A DNA stretch of 64,000 nt, taken from Alteromonas_F sp964429915. Its GTDB lineage: Bacteria > Pseudomonadota > Gammaproteobacteria > Enterobacterales > Alteromonadaceae. The notes beneath the pieces are model-generated. The model saw only the letters and a list, made by a program, of their open reading frames with translations. It was not told the DNA's origin and did not search any database. The position numbers and the translations under genes were made by a program. The stretch spans positions 1-64,000 of the forward strand of contig CAYSDZ010000005.1 of assembly GCA_964429915.1 (NCBI GenBank), read 5' to 3'. Below, one piece after another: positions 44,507-53,243 of this stretch. Each line of letters starts with the position of its first letter. The stretch's first letter is position 1.

Positions 44507-45562
44507 ATGAACGAAATACGTTTGGGCGAGCGTCGTGTAGGTAAAACCGCTCCCCCTTTCATTATTGCCGAACTCAGTGGTAATCATAATCAAAGCTTTG
44601 AGCTGGCAAAAGACATGATACTGGCAGCCGCTAAAGCAGGAGCTGATGCGATTAAGTTACAAACCTACACAGCCGATAGCATGACATTAAATGTCGACCA
44701 TCCTGATTTTTTAATTAAAGAACAGGATAGCTTGTGGTGTGGTGAACGGTTATATGGCTTATATAAAAAAGCAGCCACACCCTATGAATGGCATCAAGAC
44801 TTATTCGAATATGCGGCCAGCTTAGGTTTGGTGGCATTCAGTTCACCCTTCGATTTAGATGCCGTTGATTTTTTAGACAGCTTGAATGTGCCTTGTTACA
44901 AAATTGCCTCCTTCGAATTAACGCACTTACCTCTTATTAAAAAAGTGGCGCAAACGGGCAAACCGATGATTATGTCTACGGGCATGGCCTCGTTAGCAGA
45001 TATTGAGGAAGCAGTCGATACGGCAAAACAAGCAGGCTGCAACGACATTATTTTACTAAAATGCACCAGCACGTATCCTGCTTCAGCCAACAATACCCAT
45101 CTAGCCACCCTTGCTCATATGCAACAAGCATTTTCAGTTGAGGTGGGTTTGTCTGATCATACTGGTGGTATTGGTGCAGCTGTTGCCGCAGTGGCCTTAG
45201 GCGCGACTGTGATAGAAAAACACTTTGTACTGGATAAGAATGACGGTGGTGTGGATGCGGCCTTTTCTCTTGAACCACCGGAACTGGCACAATTAGTCGT
45301 TGAAACTAAACGCGCGTGGGAGGCGGTAGGGCAAGTTGCCTACGGAGGAACGCAAGTGGAAGAAAAATCCAAGCAGTATCGGCGCTCAATTTATGTTTGC
45401 AAGGCGATTCAGGTAGGGGAGACCTTTACTGAGGATAACTTAAAAATTGTGCGTCCAGCGTTTGGTCTTGCGCCAAAACACTGGGAAACCGTGCTTGGAA
45501 AACAAGCAACGGTTTCTTTAATACCCGGCCATGCTTTGACTTGGTCAGATATTAGCGAATGA
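44507..45562 (+). CDS. pseI: Pseudaminic acid synthase (NeuB family)
   Basis: 351 aa from the ATG at 44507, with AGAGGT upstream; a longer frame would overlap pseF. The NeuB barrel shows ELSGNHNQSFELAKDMI, DAIKLQTYTADSMTL, SSPFDLDAVDFL and GLSDHTGG. A SAF domain follows (about 285-350). The blocks DNGSV-like are replaced by KNDGGVDAAFSLEP, typical of PseI rather than sialate synthases. It condenses the 6-deoxy-altrose sugar with phosphoenolpyruvate. ATGA overlap with pseG. Confidence 0.94.
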   Translation: MNEIRLGERRVGKTAPPFIIAELSGNHNQSFELAKDMILAAAKAGADAIKLQTYTADSMTLNVDHPDFLIKEQDSLWCGERLYGLYKKAATPYEWHQDLFEYAASLGLVAFSSPFDLDAVDFLDSLNVPCYKIASFELTHLPLIKKVAQTGKPMIMSTGMASLADIEEAVDTAKQAGCNDIILLKCTSTYPASANNTHLATLAHMQQAFSVEVGLSDHTGGIGAAVAAVALGATVIEKHFVLDKNDGGVDAAFSLEPPELAQLVVETKRAWEAVGQVAYGGTQVEEKSKQYRRSIYVCKAIQVGETFTEDNLKIVRPAFGLAPKHWETVLGKQATVSLIPGHALTWSDISE

Positions 45563-46623
45563 AACTGGCTTTTTTCTGTGCAGGGTCGGCCACTCAGGGC
45601 ATGGGACACTTACTGCGCTGCCTTGCGCTTGCCCAAGAAGTTGTGTCACAACAAGGTTCAGTGCTGTTTTGCCTAGATGAGGTTGCATCGAAACTGGCTA
45701 AAAGTCGCTCGGACTGGGTGGGTGAAATTATCACGGTTGACGATACTTTTTGTGCGACGAATTTTGAGCATCGTTCCTTTTCCTCTGAACAGCTAATCGA
45801 TTGGGTTGTGGTCGATGCTTATCATGTTCAAATATCCTTTTTTCGCGCTTGTAAGGCGACACAATCCAAATTACTTTTGTTTGACGATTTACATTATCAA
45901 CAAGCACTGCATTGGGCGGATGTGGTCGTGAATGTTGCCGTTGAATCAGTTGACGATGTGCCGCAATATCGGGCGGTGAAGCACATAACCCGATTTGCTG
46001 TGGGTTCTGAGTATGTGCTGCTACGAAAAGAATTTACTCACATTAGCCCCAAACCCTTTGCAACTCGTCGGTATTTAACGCTGTGCTTTGGCGGCTCTGA
46101 TCCAGATAATTTAACGTGTGAAATACTTAAAAGTCTTTTTATTAGATACGCAAATGTGGCTTTTTCTCTTCCCATTCAAGTGGTGACTGGACCGGGTTAT
46201 CAGTATTTAAATGAATTAGAAACTGTCCTCACCCTTTTTCGAGGAAAAGTCGAAATTGTGCATCGTCATAATGTTCAGACTATGGCTGAAATTTGGAACG
46301 ACACTCGTTTAGCTATTTCAGCTGGTGGGGGTGCACAGTTTGAGTTAAAAGCTTGTCGTACGCCAAGCATTTTAGTAGTGGTGGCAGAGAATCAGCGACA
46401 AGCCAGTTTGGCTTCTCAGCGTGAGGGATGGTGTAAAACACTTGTATATCACAACGAGCTTGCTAAATTTAAAGAGCATTTGTTAGATAGTTTAGATTTG
46501 CTATTACAAAATCCAAACATTTTAAAGAGCATGAGTGATTATACACGGAAATCTAAGCGCAGTTTGGGCGCACCACAGTTACTTAACTTACTAAAATTAT
46601 CACCTAAAGAAGAAGCACAATAA
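45559..46623 (+). CDS. pseG: UDP-sugar hydrolase of the pseudaminic acid pathway
   Basis: 354 aa GT-B-like hydrolase that removes UDP from UDP-2,4-diacetamido-2,4,6-trideoxy-altrose. It shows GSATQGMGHLLRCLALAQEV, VVDAYHV, LLLFDDLHYQQ, LCFGGSDPDNLT and ISAGGGAQFELKACRTPSILV. It is longer than the Campylobacter enzyme (about 274 aa), but the extra residues do not look like a GNAT acetyltransferase, so it is not a PseG-PseH fusion. It starts at an ATG overlapping pseI and is followed directly by the Maf gene. Confidence 0.9.
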   Translation: MKLAFFCAGSATQGMGHLLRCLALAQEVVSQQGSVLFCLDEVASKLAKSRSDWVGEIITVDDTFCATNFEHRSFSSEQLIDWVVVDAYHVQISFFRACKATQSKLLLFDDLHYQQALHWADVVVNVAVESVDDVPQYRAVKHITRFAVGSEYVLLRKEFTHISPKPFATRRYLTLCFGGSDPDNLTCEILKSLFIRYANVAFSLPIQVVTGPGYQYLNELETVLTLFRGKVEIVHRHNVQTMAEIWNDTRLAISAGGGAQFELKACRTPSILVVVAENQRQASLASQREGWCKTLVYHNELAKFKEHLLDSLDLLLQNPNILKSMSDYTRKSKRSLGAPQLLNLLKLSPKEEAQ

Positions 46624-49600
46624 ATGCTCGAAGACATTAGACTTCACATTCATCCAGACGATGAGACTCAAACTGAAATAGAGCAAGTTGAAGGGAGAAA
46701 GATCCCTCAGCGATTTGCTAGAAATAAACGCGTTTTCTTAAGGCATGCGCCTGGGCTTCGCAATGTGTTGGATAAATCAGCGTGGCAAAATTATGGCGTG
46801 TTTTTTAATAAGTATGGAGAAGCAAATTTAGTTGAGCAAGTTACGGGCACTGCATTGTATGGTAGACATCCTGGCGACGAAGTCGGGCGTCAAGTAAAAA
46901 CGTTTTGTGACAATCCGCTTAGCGTAAGCTTATCAATATCAGGCGGCGGAAAACAGGCATCTTGTTTGGTTGTATTGGGCTTAGGCTTGGGTAAGCATCT
47001 AAGTCAGCTTATTCAACAAACGTCTTATGAATTTATCATCATATACGAACCCGATTTACAATTCTTCCTAGGTTCATGTTCACTTTTTGAATGGGAAGAG
47101 CCACTTCAATTAGCTGAAAAAAAAGGTATTACCTTGTTTTTCCAAATTGGTGAGAGCGGCAAAAAAATTAAGAAAGATCTCTCAGAACTCAGGGCACATT
47201 GCAGCATTGATAATGTTGACTTTTTTCTACACTACAACACCCCTGAGTTTCTGAGCATTTACGATCATGCTCGTTATTATAAAAATCATCAGTTTTTTGA
47301 ATATTCCATAGAATGGCAACGAGGACAAACGTGGTCGCAGTATTTGCCTGTGTGGACACCGCCCACTCAGTTTATGTATTCTCCATCGCTATCTGAAAAG
47401 AGTAGGGAGCGTTTTTCTTATAACATAGAGCTTTTACAGGCCTTATTCCCTGAACTAGCAGGTGCATATTCAGATTATATACCCAAAAGATGGCAGCCAG
47501 TTGAGTCGGATGACGGGGAATTAACACTTCAACATAAAGAAACAGGGCTTCTGTTTTCGGGGGAAAGGCCAAAAGAAGCCGGAGCAGCCCACTACCGTAA
47601 CTTTGTAAAATATCCCAACAAAGACGGCCTCATTCTAGATTACAATGGCACAAAGCTGTTGCCTTATTTGCATTATCAATTTGTAAAAGAAGTCGGTGAG
47701 ATACTCAGCGAGGTTGAAGATGAAAAGGCTGAACTACCAGAGTCATTGAAATCGGTCATTATGTTTGGGATTGGTAGTGGATACCAGTTGTTAGAACTGG
47801 TAGAAAATCACCATATTGAAGCTTTGTTAGTCTGCGAACCTGAGCCTGACTTTTTTTATGCCGCCTTGCATGCGATAGACTTTTCCCAAATATTAAAAAA
47901 GTTTAAAAATAAAGAGACGCGGCTGTATTTTAATATTGGCGATGATGGCAGCCATTTATTTAGCGACCTTATGCATCAGTTTCATGCGATTGGTCCTTAT
48001 GTATTGCAAGACACCTATTTTTATCAAGGCTACACGCGAAAAGATTTTGCCGACGCCATCGCATCACTTCGCGAGCAACTTCAAGTGGTGGTCAGTGCCG
48101 GTGAATATTTTGATCATGCGCGATATGGTATTGAACACACTCGACGCGTTTTAAAAGAGGGCTGTTACCTTCAAAAGCGCCAAGAGGATATTCACTATCC
48201 AGACGAATTTGAAAACACGCCCGTGTTTATTATCGGCAACGGGCCTTCGTTAGATAAAGAGATTGATTATATTAAGTCGGTTCAAAATAAGGTTCTTATT
48301 GTATCTTGCGGTACCACTATTAAAACCTTGGCAAAACATGGCATCAAACCCGACATTCACTGTGAGATTGAACAAAATCGCTCAACCTATGATTGGTTAG
48401 TTAGAGCTGATTGTGAAGAACTGTTAGCTGACACCATTTTGTATTCTTGTAATGGCATTCATCCAGACGTGGTTGAACTGTTCAAAGAAGTATGGATAGG
48501 GCTAAAAAACGGAGAATCTTCCACAGAAATTGCTGAGCTTGCTTTGGGTAAGGATACGTTTGAAAAACTGGAACATGCCTATCCAACAGTCACTAATTTA
48601 GCCCTCAATGCATGCGTAAAGCTTGGTTTTACGAGCATTCATTTATTCGGTACGGACTTGGCTTTTTTGTCTGATACACAACACCATTCGAAAGAATCGG
48701 GTTATTACGATGATAATGGAAACGAGCTTTATGCGTACGCAGAAAAAAACCAAATAGGTGTGATGGTTAAGGGAAACTTTGGCGGATATTTGAAAACTAA
48801 ATATGAATTTAAGTTATCAAAGAATTGTTTAGAATTGTTGCTTAGAGAAAGTGATATTTCTTGCTTTAACTCGAGCCACGGGGCCTTGATTGAGGGTGCT
48901 ACTCCGTTAAGTACCAAAAATGTTAACTTAAACCAAGTCGACTTAAAGAAAGAGGAAATACACGAGGTTATAAGAAGCTGTGCGTTCCTTCCTTCTATTG
49001 ATGCACTCAATGCTAAGCGAAAACGCGATATTCTGGATAAGTTTGATTTAGATATAGTTAAAGATGATGTGCAACGGTTTATTTCCTTGGCAGAGGAAGT
49101 GGCGAGTCAAAAAATAACCATCGATCAGTTTGTCAAACATCAACGTAAAGCGATTGTCGACTGCTACCATAACCCTAATTCAATGTCGTTTTACCTTTTT
49201 TATGGAACGTGTAACTTTGTTCTCAGCGTGTTTTCGAAAATTTCGACATTAGGCGCAGAAAGTTCAAAGGCAATTCGAGTTGCGTCTGCTTGGCTGCGCT
49301 TTTTAAATCAAGTTTCAAGCGAATATATACCATTTAGTTTGGCATGTGATGGTGTGAATTCGTTAGCGCATTTAAGAGAAAAAATTTACAAAACGAAAAT
49401 TACCAATCCTTGTAACGTAGGTGTTGTGTGTGATACTCCTCTACCAAACCATATACGTGATCTAATCACTTATTTTAAAACAGGCGGAATGCAATTTGAT
49501 TTTTCTATCAACCAGAAGAACACCTATACTTCTTTGGTTTTGGTTATCACCAGTCAAACTAAAATCAGTAACATCGTTACGCTTTTGGCGTCTGTTTCGG

Positions 49601-50115
49601 TAAACAACCTATTGCTTGTAGATACATCTATCACGATGTTTGAAATGCTTAAGGCAAAGTTTTCTTTTCCAAAAATAAATCTGCTTCTATGCCCATATAC
49701 TCTTACGTCTGAGAAAGAGCTACAAAACGCGATTAAAGGAAATATACCCTTTTGTTTTCACGCCTCTACCGTGAACTTAATTCCAAAGATTATTAATACG
49801 CCAACTAATCATTCAATATTCCTACCTAGACTTAAATATTCAGTAGATGCCAAGAGAGAGACCATAGACGAACAGATAGGACAAATTATCGAAACCTTAG
49901 GTCCAGTGGCTCCGTTTTTTTACGTTTTCGTAAATTATTGCTGCTTTAATGCAGACAGAGGCAGTTGTTTTATTGATGATATGGGGAATAGAGCGGAAGT
50001 TTCATCTGTCACCTATTCAGCCCATCGTTTGACCATGACTAATAAACTTACAAAAGCAAAGTTTGCTCCTTATATTGAAGGAATGGAAAGTGGAGAGCTA
50101 AAGTGGACAATCTAG
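46624..50115 (+). CDS. Very large Maf-type flagellin glycosyltransferase
   Basis: 1163 aa, start ATG one base after the pseG stop. The central region has the DUF115/MptE-like core: FIIGNGPSLDKEIDYI (about 536-551), VSCGTTIKTLAKHGIKPDIHCEIEQN and HLFGTDLAF (about 672-680). Two copies of the Maf N-terminal module lie before it: SCLVVLGLGLGKHLSQLI ... IYEPDLQFFLGS (about 115-155) and SVIMFGIGSGYQLLEL ... VCEPEPDFFYAAL (about 377-420). A C-terminal part of about 380 residues is unassigned. Maf proteins transfer pseudaminic or legionaminic acid to Ser/Thr of flagellin before export, which fits the neighbours. The doubled N-module and the length are unusual. Confidence 0.85.
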   Translation: MLEDIRLHIHPDDETQTEIEQVEGRKIPQRFARNKRVFLRHAPGLRNVLDKSAWQNYGVFFNKYGEANLVEQVTGTALYGRHPGDEVGRQVKTFCDNPLSVSLSISGGGKQASCLVVLGLGLGKHLSQLIQQTSYEFIIIYEPDLQFFLGSCSLFEWEEPLQLAEKKGITLFFQIGESGKKIKKDLSELRAHCSIDNVDFFLHYNTPEFLSIYDHARYYKNHQFFEYSIEWQRGQTWSQYLPVWTPPTQFMYSPSLSEKSRERFSYNIELLQALFPELAGAYSDYIPKRWQPVESDDGELTLQHKETGLLFSGERPKEAGAAHYRNFVKYPNKDGLILDYNGTKLLPYLHYQFVKEVGEILSEVEDEKAELPESLKSVIMFGIGSGYQLLELVENHHIEALLVCEPEPDFFYAALHAIDFSQILKKFKNKETRLYFNIGDDGSHLFSDLMHQFHAIGPYVLQDTYFYQGYTRKDFADAIASLREQLQVVVSAGEYFDHARYGIEHTRRVLKEGCYLQKRQEDIHYPDEFENTPVFIIGNGPSLDKEIDYIKSVQNKVLIVSCGTTIKTLAKHGIKPDIHCEIEQNRSTYDWLVRADCEELLADTILYSCNGIHPDVVELFKEVWIGLKNGESSTEIAELALGKDTFEKLEHAYPTVTNLALNACVKLGFTSIHLFGTDLAFLSDTQHHSKESGYYDDNGNELYAYAEKNQIGVMVKGNFGGYLKTKYEFKLSKNCLELLLRESDISCFNSSHGALIEGATPLSTKNVNLNQVDLKKEEIHEVIRSCAFLPSIDALNAKRKRDILDKFDLDIVKDDVQRFISLAEEVASQKITIDQFVKHQRKAIVDCYHNPNSMSFYLFYGTCNFVLSVFSKISTLGAESSKAIRVASAWLRFLNQVSSEYIPFSLACDGVNSLAHLREKIYKTKITNPCNVGVVCDTPLPNHIRDLITYFKTGGMQFDFSINQKNTYTSLVLVITSQTKISNIVTLLASVSVNNLLLVDTSITMFEMLKAKFSFPKINLLLCPYTLTSEKELQNAIKGNIPFCFHASTVNLIPKIINTPTNHSIFLPRLKYSVDAKRETIDEQIGQIIETLGPVAPFFYVFVNYCCFNADRGSCFIDDMGNRAEVSSVTYSAHRLTMTNKLTKAKFAPYIEGMESGELKWTI

Positions 50116-50196
50116 GTTTATTATGCAGCAGATTAAAGTTCGGGTATGAGAGGGCGATAAATTAAATGGTATTTAGCGCAAAATCAGGGTGTATCG

Positions 50197-51093
50197 ATGA
50201 CAGAAAATAAGAATACGGCTGTTATTTTTGGCGCTGGTTTGGCTGGAATAAGAGCATATAAAAGGCTGAAATCGACAATCGATATATTGGCATTTGTCGA
50301 TAATGACAAGACCAAATATAGTTCAAGGGTAGAGGGTTTAGCTGTATGGTCTTTGAGCAAGCTGCAAAACGTTTATAAAAATAAAGAAAGATTACATGTG
50401 TTTATTGCTAGTGAGTTTAGTGAGCAGATCAAACGTATTCTGGCCGGTAAAATAGCAGCGTCTGACATGTCAGTGTTAAGTGCTGAAAAAATTGCGAAGT
50501 TACAATTTGGAGAGTCGCAGGATGTTCACGAAAAAGCCATTACGGTGTTAAAAACCGTTTCCGACTTTTTGAAAAATAATAAGATTCCGCATCATATAGA
50601 TGCAGGTACACTTTTGGGCTTATATAGAGATAAAAGACTTATTGCTTGGGATGATGATTTAGATTTTTCTATAAACTTTGAGCATATACAAGACTTAACT
50701 GAAAAACATTTATTGTTAACTGAGTTACTTGAACAAAGAACGTCGAGTCACTGGCATTTAATAACGTTGTGTAGTCAAACTCAGTGCAGTGTCATTGATG
50801 AAGGCAATATAAGGGGGGTTAAACTCGTTCCGTCAGATGATTTTCTTCCTAACGTCGATTTTTTTGTTAAGTATAGGATAGGTAATTTTAAAGATTACGC
50901 ACTCGCATCGAGGGTGATAAGAATGCCCGCAGAATACACAGAAACGTCAAAGGTTTACTCTGCTTTAGGTTACGAATGGTTGATTCCATGTAAAACGGAT
51001 GAATACTTAACTTACCATTACGGTGATTGGCAAACGCCAAATAAAAGTTGGTGTTTGGAGGAGTTAAAAAACGCAGAGGTTTTTGTTGAGTGA
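50197..51093 (+). CDS. LicD-family phosphotransferase with N-terminal Rossmann-like domain
   Basis: 298 aa. The N-terminal 100 residues start AVIFGAGLAGIRAYKRL and resemble a nucleotide-binding or PglD-N-like domain. The C-terminal part is LicD: HIDAGTLLGLYRDKRLIAWDDDLDFSI (about 133-159), with the acidic residues of the nucleotidyltransferase fold. LicD proteins transfer phosphocholine or other phospho-alcohols from a CDP donor to sugars. The next gene, overlapping by four bases, encodes a CDP-alcohol-forming cytidylyltransferase, so a phospho-alcohol such as glycerol-phosphate is the likely group. Acceptor unknown, probably the flagellin glycan. Confidence 0.8.
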   Translation: MTENKNTAVIFGAGLAGIRAYKRLKSTIDILAFVDNDKTKYSSRVEGLAVWSLSKLQNVYKNKERLHVFIASEFSEQIKRILAGKIAASDMSVLSAEKIAKLQFGESQDVHEKAITVLKTVSDFLKNNKIPHHIDAGTLLGLYRDKRLIAWDDDLDFSINFEHIQDLTEKHLLLTELLEQRTSSHWHLITLCSQTQCSVIDEGNIRGVKLVPSDDFLPNVDFFVKYRIGNFKDYALASRVIRMPAEYTETSKVYSALGYEWLIPCKTDEYLTYHYGDWQTPNKSWCLEELKNAEVFVE

Positions 51094-51548
51094 AGACGGT
51101 GATCACTTACGGTACGTTTGACCTGTTCCATATTGGTCATTTGAATCTACTTCAACGCCTCTCAGACTTAGGTGACAGGTTGGTAGTGGGTGTTTCCACA
51201 GACGATTTTAATTCGCTTAAAGGCAAGCGCAGCGTATTTGATTTTGATTCGAGGATTAAAATCATAGCTGGATTACGGTGTGTAAACGAGGTGTTTCCTG
51301 AACATTCGTGGGAACAAAAGCAAGACGATATTCTTAAGTACGATGTCAGTATTTTTGGAATGGGAAACGACTGGCAAGGCAAATTTGATAGTTTTAACAC
51401 TGTTTGTAAAGTAGTCTATTTAGATAGAACGGAGAACATTTCTACAACATTGTTGAAAAATTCATTATCTCAATTAGAACCCAATAAGATTGAGCAATTA
51501 AAGCAGAGTTTAGACGACATAGTGACTGTCGTTAGAACGATTAAATAG
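51090..51548 (+). CDS. TagD-like cytidylyltransferase
   Basis: 152 aa from a GTG overlapping the LicD stop (GTGA). The nucleotidyltransferase motif GTFDLFHIGHLNLL (8-21) and the C-terminal RTENISTTLLKN are those of glycerol-3-phosphate cytidylyltransferases (TagD/GCT), which make CDP-glycerol. The exact alcohol phosphate is not proven by sequence. Coupled to licD, it probably supplies its donor. Confidence 0.85.
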   Translation: MKTVITYGTFDLFHIGHLNLLQRLSDLGDRLVVGVSTDDFNSLKGKRSVFDFDSRIKIIAGLRCVNEVFPEHSWEQKQDDILKYDVSIFGMGNDWQGKFDSFNTVCKVVYLDRTENISTTLLKNSLSQLEPNKIEQLKQSLDDIVTVVRTIK

Positions 51549-51562
51549 ATATATTGCTAGCG

Positions 51563-52687
51563 ATGATAAATATAAATTACACTGACAGTTTTCCTATAAT
51601 TAGAAAAATAGAGTCATCTTATTTTTTTTTGAGCCACACCAAGATAAAACTTGAAAATCCTTGGACTCTTCCTCAAACAGATGCGCCTAGTGCGTTGTCA
51701 GTTCAACGTACGCTAGAATTCTTAACGTCTATGGAAGCGGATCTTGCTCTAAAAAAATATAATGATTTCTTATGTTTAGGCGGTACTCTTGAAGTCTCAG
51801 TGCCTGATTTTGATTTTTTTATTGAACGTTGGCAATCATCTGACTGGAGCAATGCGGAGTTGAAGTCTGCAAACTCAAATGCTCGGCAAGCTTTCGCAGG
51901 AATATGGGGTGAGCAGAAAAAAGGTAATCCTTTAAGCGATGACTACACTCCAAATACAACGGATGTATACAAGTCTGGCTATAATGAAAAGCGATTATCT
52001 TTTTTACTATCAAGGGCGGGTTTCTCTGATATTAGGGTGTTGACTCAAGAAAAAGGAACGCTAGTAATTAGGGGCGTTAAAACAATGGACAGGCGCGAAC
52101 GTCAGATTGTAGAAAAAGTAGAAGACGTCCGCCCCGATCATTTAAATCGCTACGAGTTTGCATGTGAAAAATTAAGCGGCTTGCAGCAAGGTCAGCTACT
52201 CGATTTAGCATGTGGAGTTGGTTACGGAACGAAAATGCTCGCTGATCGTCTAGGCTTGCCCGTTATAGGGGCAGATGTAAACGAAAGTGCAATCTTTCAT
52301 GCTAAGCGTTATTTTTCAAATACCTTGACCGAGTTCATGCTTGCAGATGCTGAAAAACTGGAGTTTGAAGAGTCAACATTCGACGCAATTGTTTCATTTG
52401 AGACGATTGAGCACATTCAGTTTTCAGAATTCTTAATCGGTCAATTTTATCGATGGTTAAAACCAGGAGGCTATTTTATTTGCTCAACGCCAAATCAGGA
52501 TGTCATGCCATTTGATAAAGATAAGTTTCATTATCATGTTAAGCATTATACCAACAATGAACTACTTAAGTTGTTGAAACAAAGCGGTTTCCATGAAATT
52601 TCTTTATATGCACAAAAAGATCCTGTTAACGGAGCAGTGGTAGACGGGGATAATGGGCACTTTACTATCGCAGTTTCAAGAAAATAG
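51563..52687 (+). CDS. Fused methyltransferase-like protein
   Basis: About 374 aa from the ATG at 51563 (51554 is an alternative). The C-terminal half is a full class I SAM methyltransferase: LLDLACGVGYGTKML (motif I), FDAIVSFETIEHI and LKPGGYFICSTPNQ. The N-terminal 170 residues (GTLEVSVPDFDFFIERWQSSDW ... DVYKSGYNEKRLSFLLSRAGF) match the second half of the methyltransferase-like protein encoded next door, but lack a SAM motif, so it is a degenerate or split domain. Possible role: methylation of a flagellin sugar. Substrate unknown. Confidence 0.7.
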   Translation: MININYTDSFPIIRKIESSYFFLSHTKIKLENPWTLPQTDAPSALSVQRTLEFLTSMEADLALKKYNDFLCLGGTLEVSVPDFDFFIERWQSSDWSNAELKSANSNARQAFAGIWGEQKKGNPLSDDYTPNTTDVYKSGYNEKRLSFLLSRAGFSDIRVLTQEKGTLVIRGVKTMDRRERQIVEKVEDVRPDHLNRYEFACEKLSGLQQGQLLDLACGVGYGTKMLADRLGLPVIGADVNESAIFHAKRYFSNTLTEFMLADAEKLEFEESTFDAIVSFETIEHIQFSEFLIGQFYRWLKPGGYFICSTPNQDVMPFDKDKFHYHVKHYTNNELLKLLKQSGFHEISLYAQKDPVNGAVVDGDNGHFTIAVSRK

Positions 52688-52688
52688 C

Positions 52689-53243
52689 ATGAAACGTTCT
52701 AATATCAGAATATATGTGGGGTGCGGGCAAGATAGACGTGACGGTTTTTTTCATGCCGATGTCAGAGCACTTGAGGGAATAGACTTTGTGTGTAACGCGT
52801 GGGAACTGTCAAATTATGCAGAGAATGTAAAAGAGATCTATTCACGCCACATGCTTGAGCATCTTACAATAAAAGAAGCAGAACTAACGTTAAGCGATTG
52901 GTTTCATTGCCTTAGCGACGAGGGAACACTGTACTTAGTCGTGCCGAATTTAGATTTTCATATTCAGCAATGGTTAGATGCTGATTGGTCAGAAAACGAG
53001 TCTAGCCATCAATTATCGAACGCAAATTATGCTCTCGGTGGATTGTTTGGTTGGCAAAGGGAATGTGACCCGTCAATGAATGACTACAATAATACTTATT
53101 GGGATGTGCATAAATCTGGTTACAATAAACATAGGCTTAAGATGCTATTGGAAAATGTTGGGTTTCACAACGTTCGTATACAGATTAAGTCTGATGTTCA
53201 CCTAGTTGCAATGGCTTCAAAGTTTGTAGATGGTGCAGTTTGA
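52689..53243 (+). CDS. Methyltransferase-like protein
   Basis: 184 aa from the ATG at 52689, two bases after the preceding stop; a frame start at 52653 would overlap. It begins IRIYVGCGQDRRDGFFHADVR, a variant SAM motif, and contains EIYSRHMLEHLTIKEAELTLSDW and GTLYLVVPNLDFHIQQWLDADW. This pattern occurs in small predicted SAM-dependent methyltransferases of polysaccharide loci. The C-terminal half is paralogous to the N-terminus of the preceding protein. Its stop overlaps the next start. Confidence 0.7.
   Translation: MKRSNIRIYVGCGQDRRDGFFHADVRALEGIDFVCNAWELSNYAENVKEIYSRHMLEHLTIKEAELTLSDWFHCLSDEGTLYLVVPNLDFHIQQWLDADWSENESSHQLSNANYALGGLFGWQRECDPSMNDYNNTYWDVHKSGYNKHRLKMLLENVGFHNVRIQIKSDVHLVAMASKFVDGAV

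Noticed and set aside
45559..46623. PseG-PseH fusion
   Set aside because: Length is extended, but no GNAT acetyl-CoA motif is visible in the C-terminal part.
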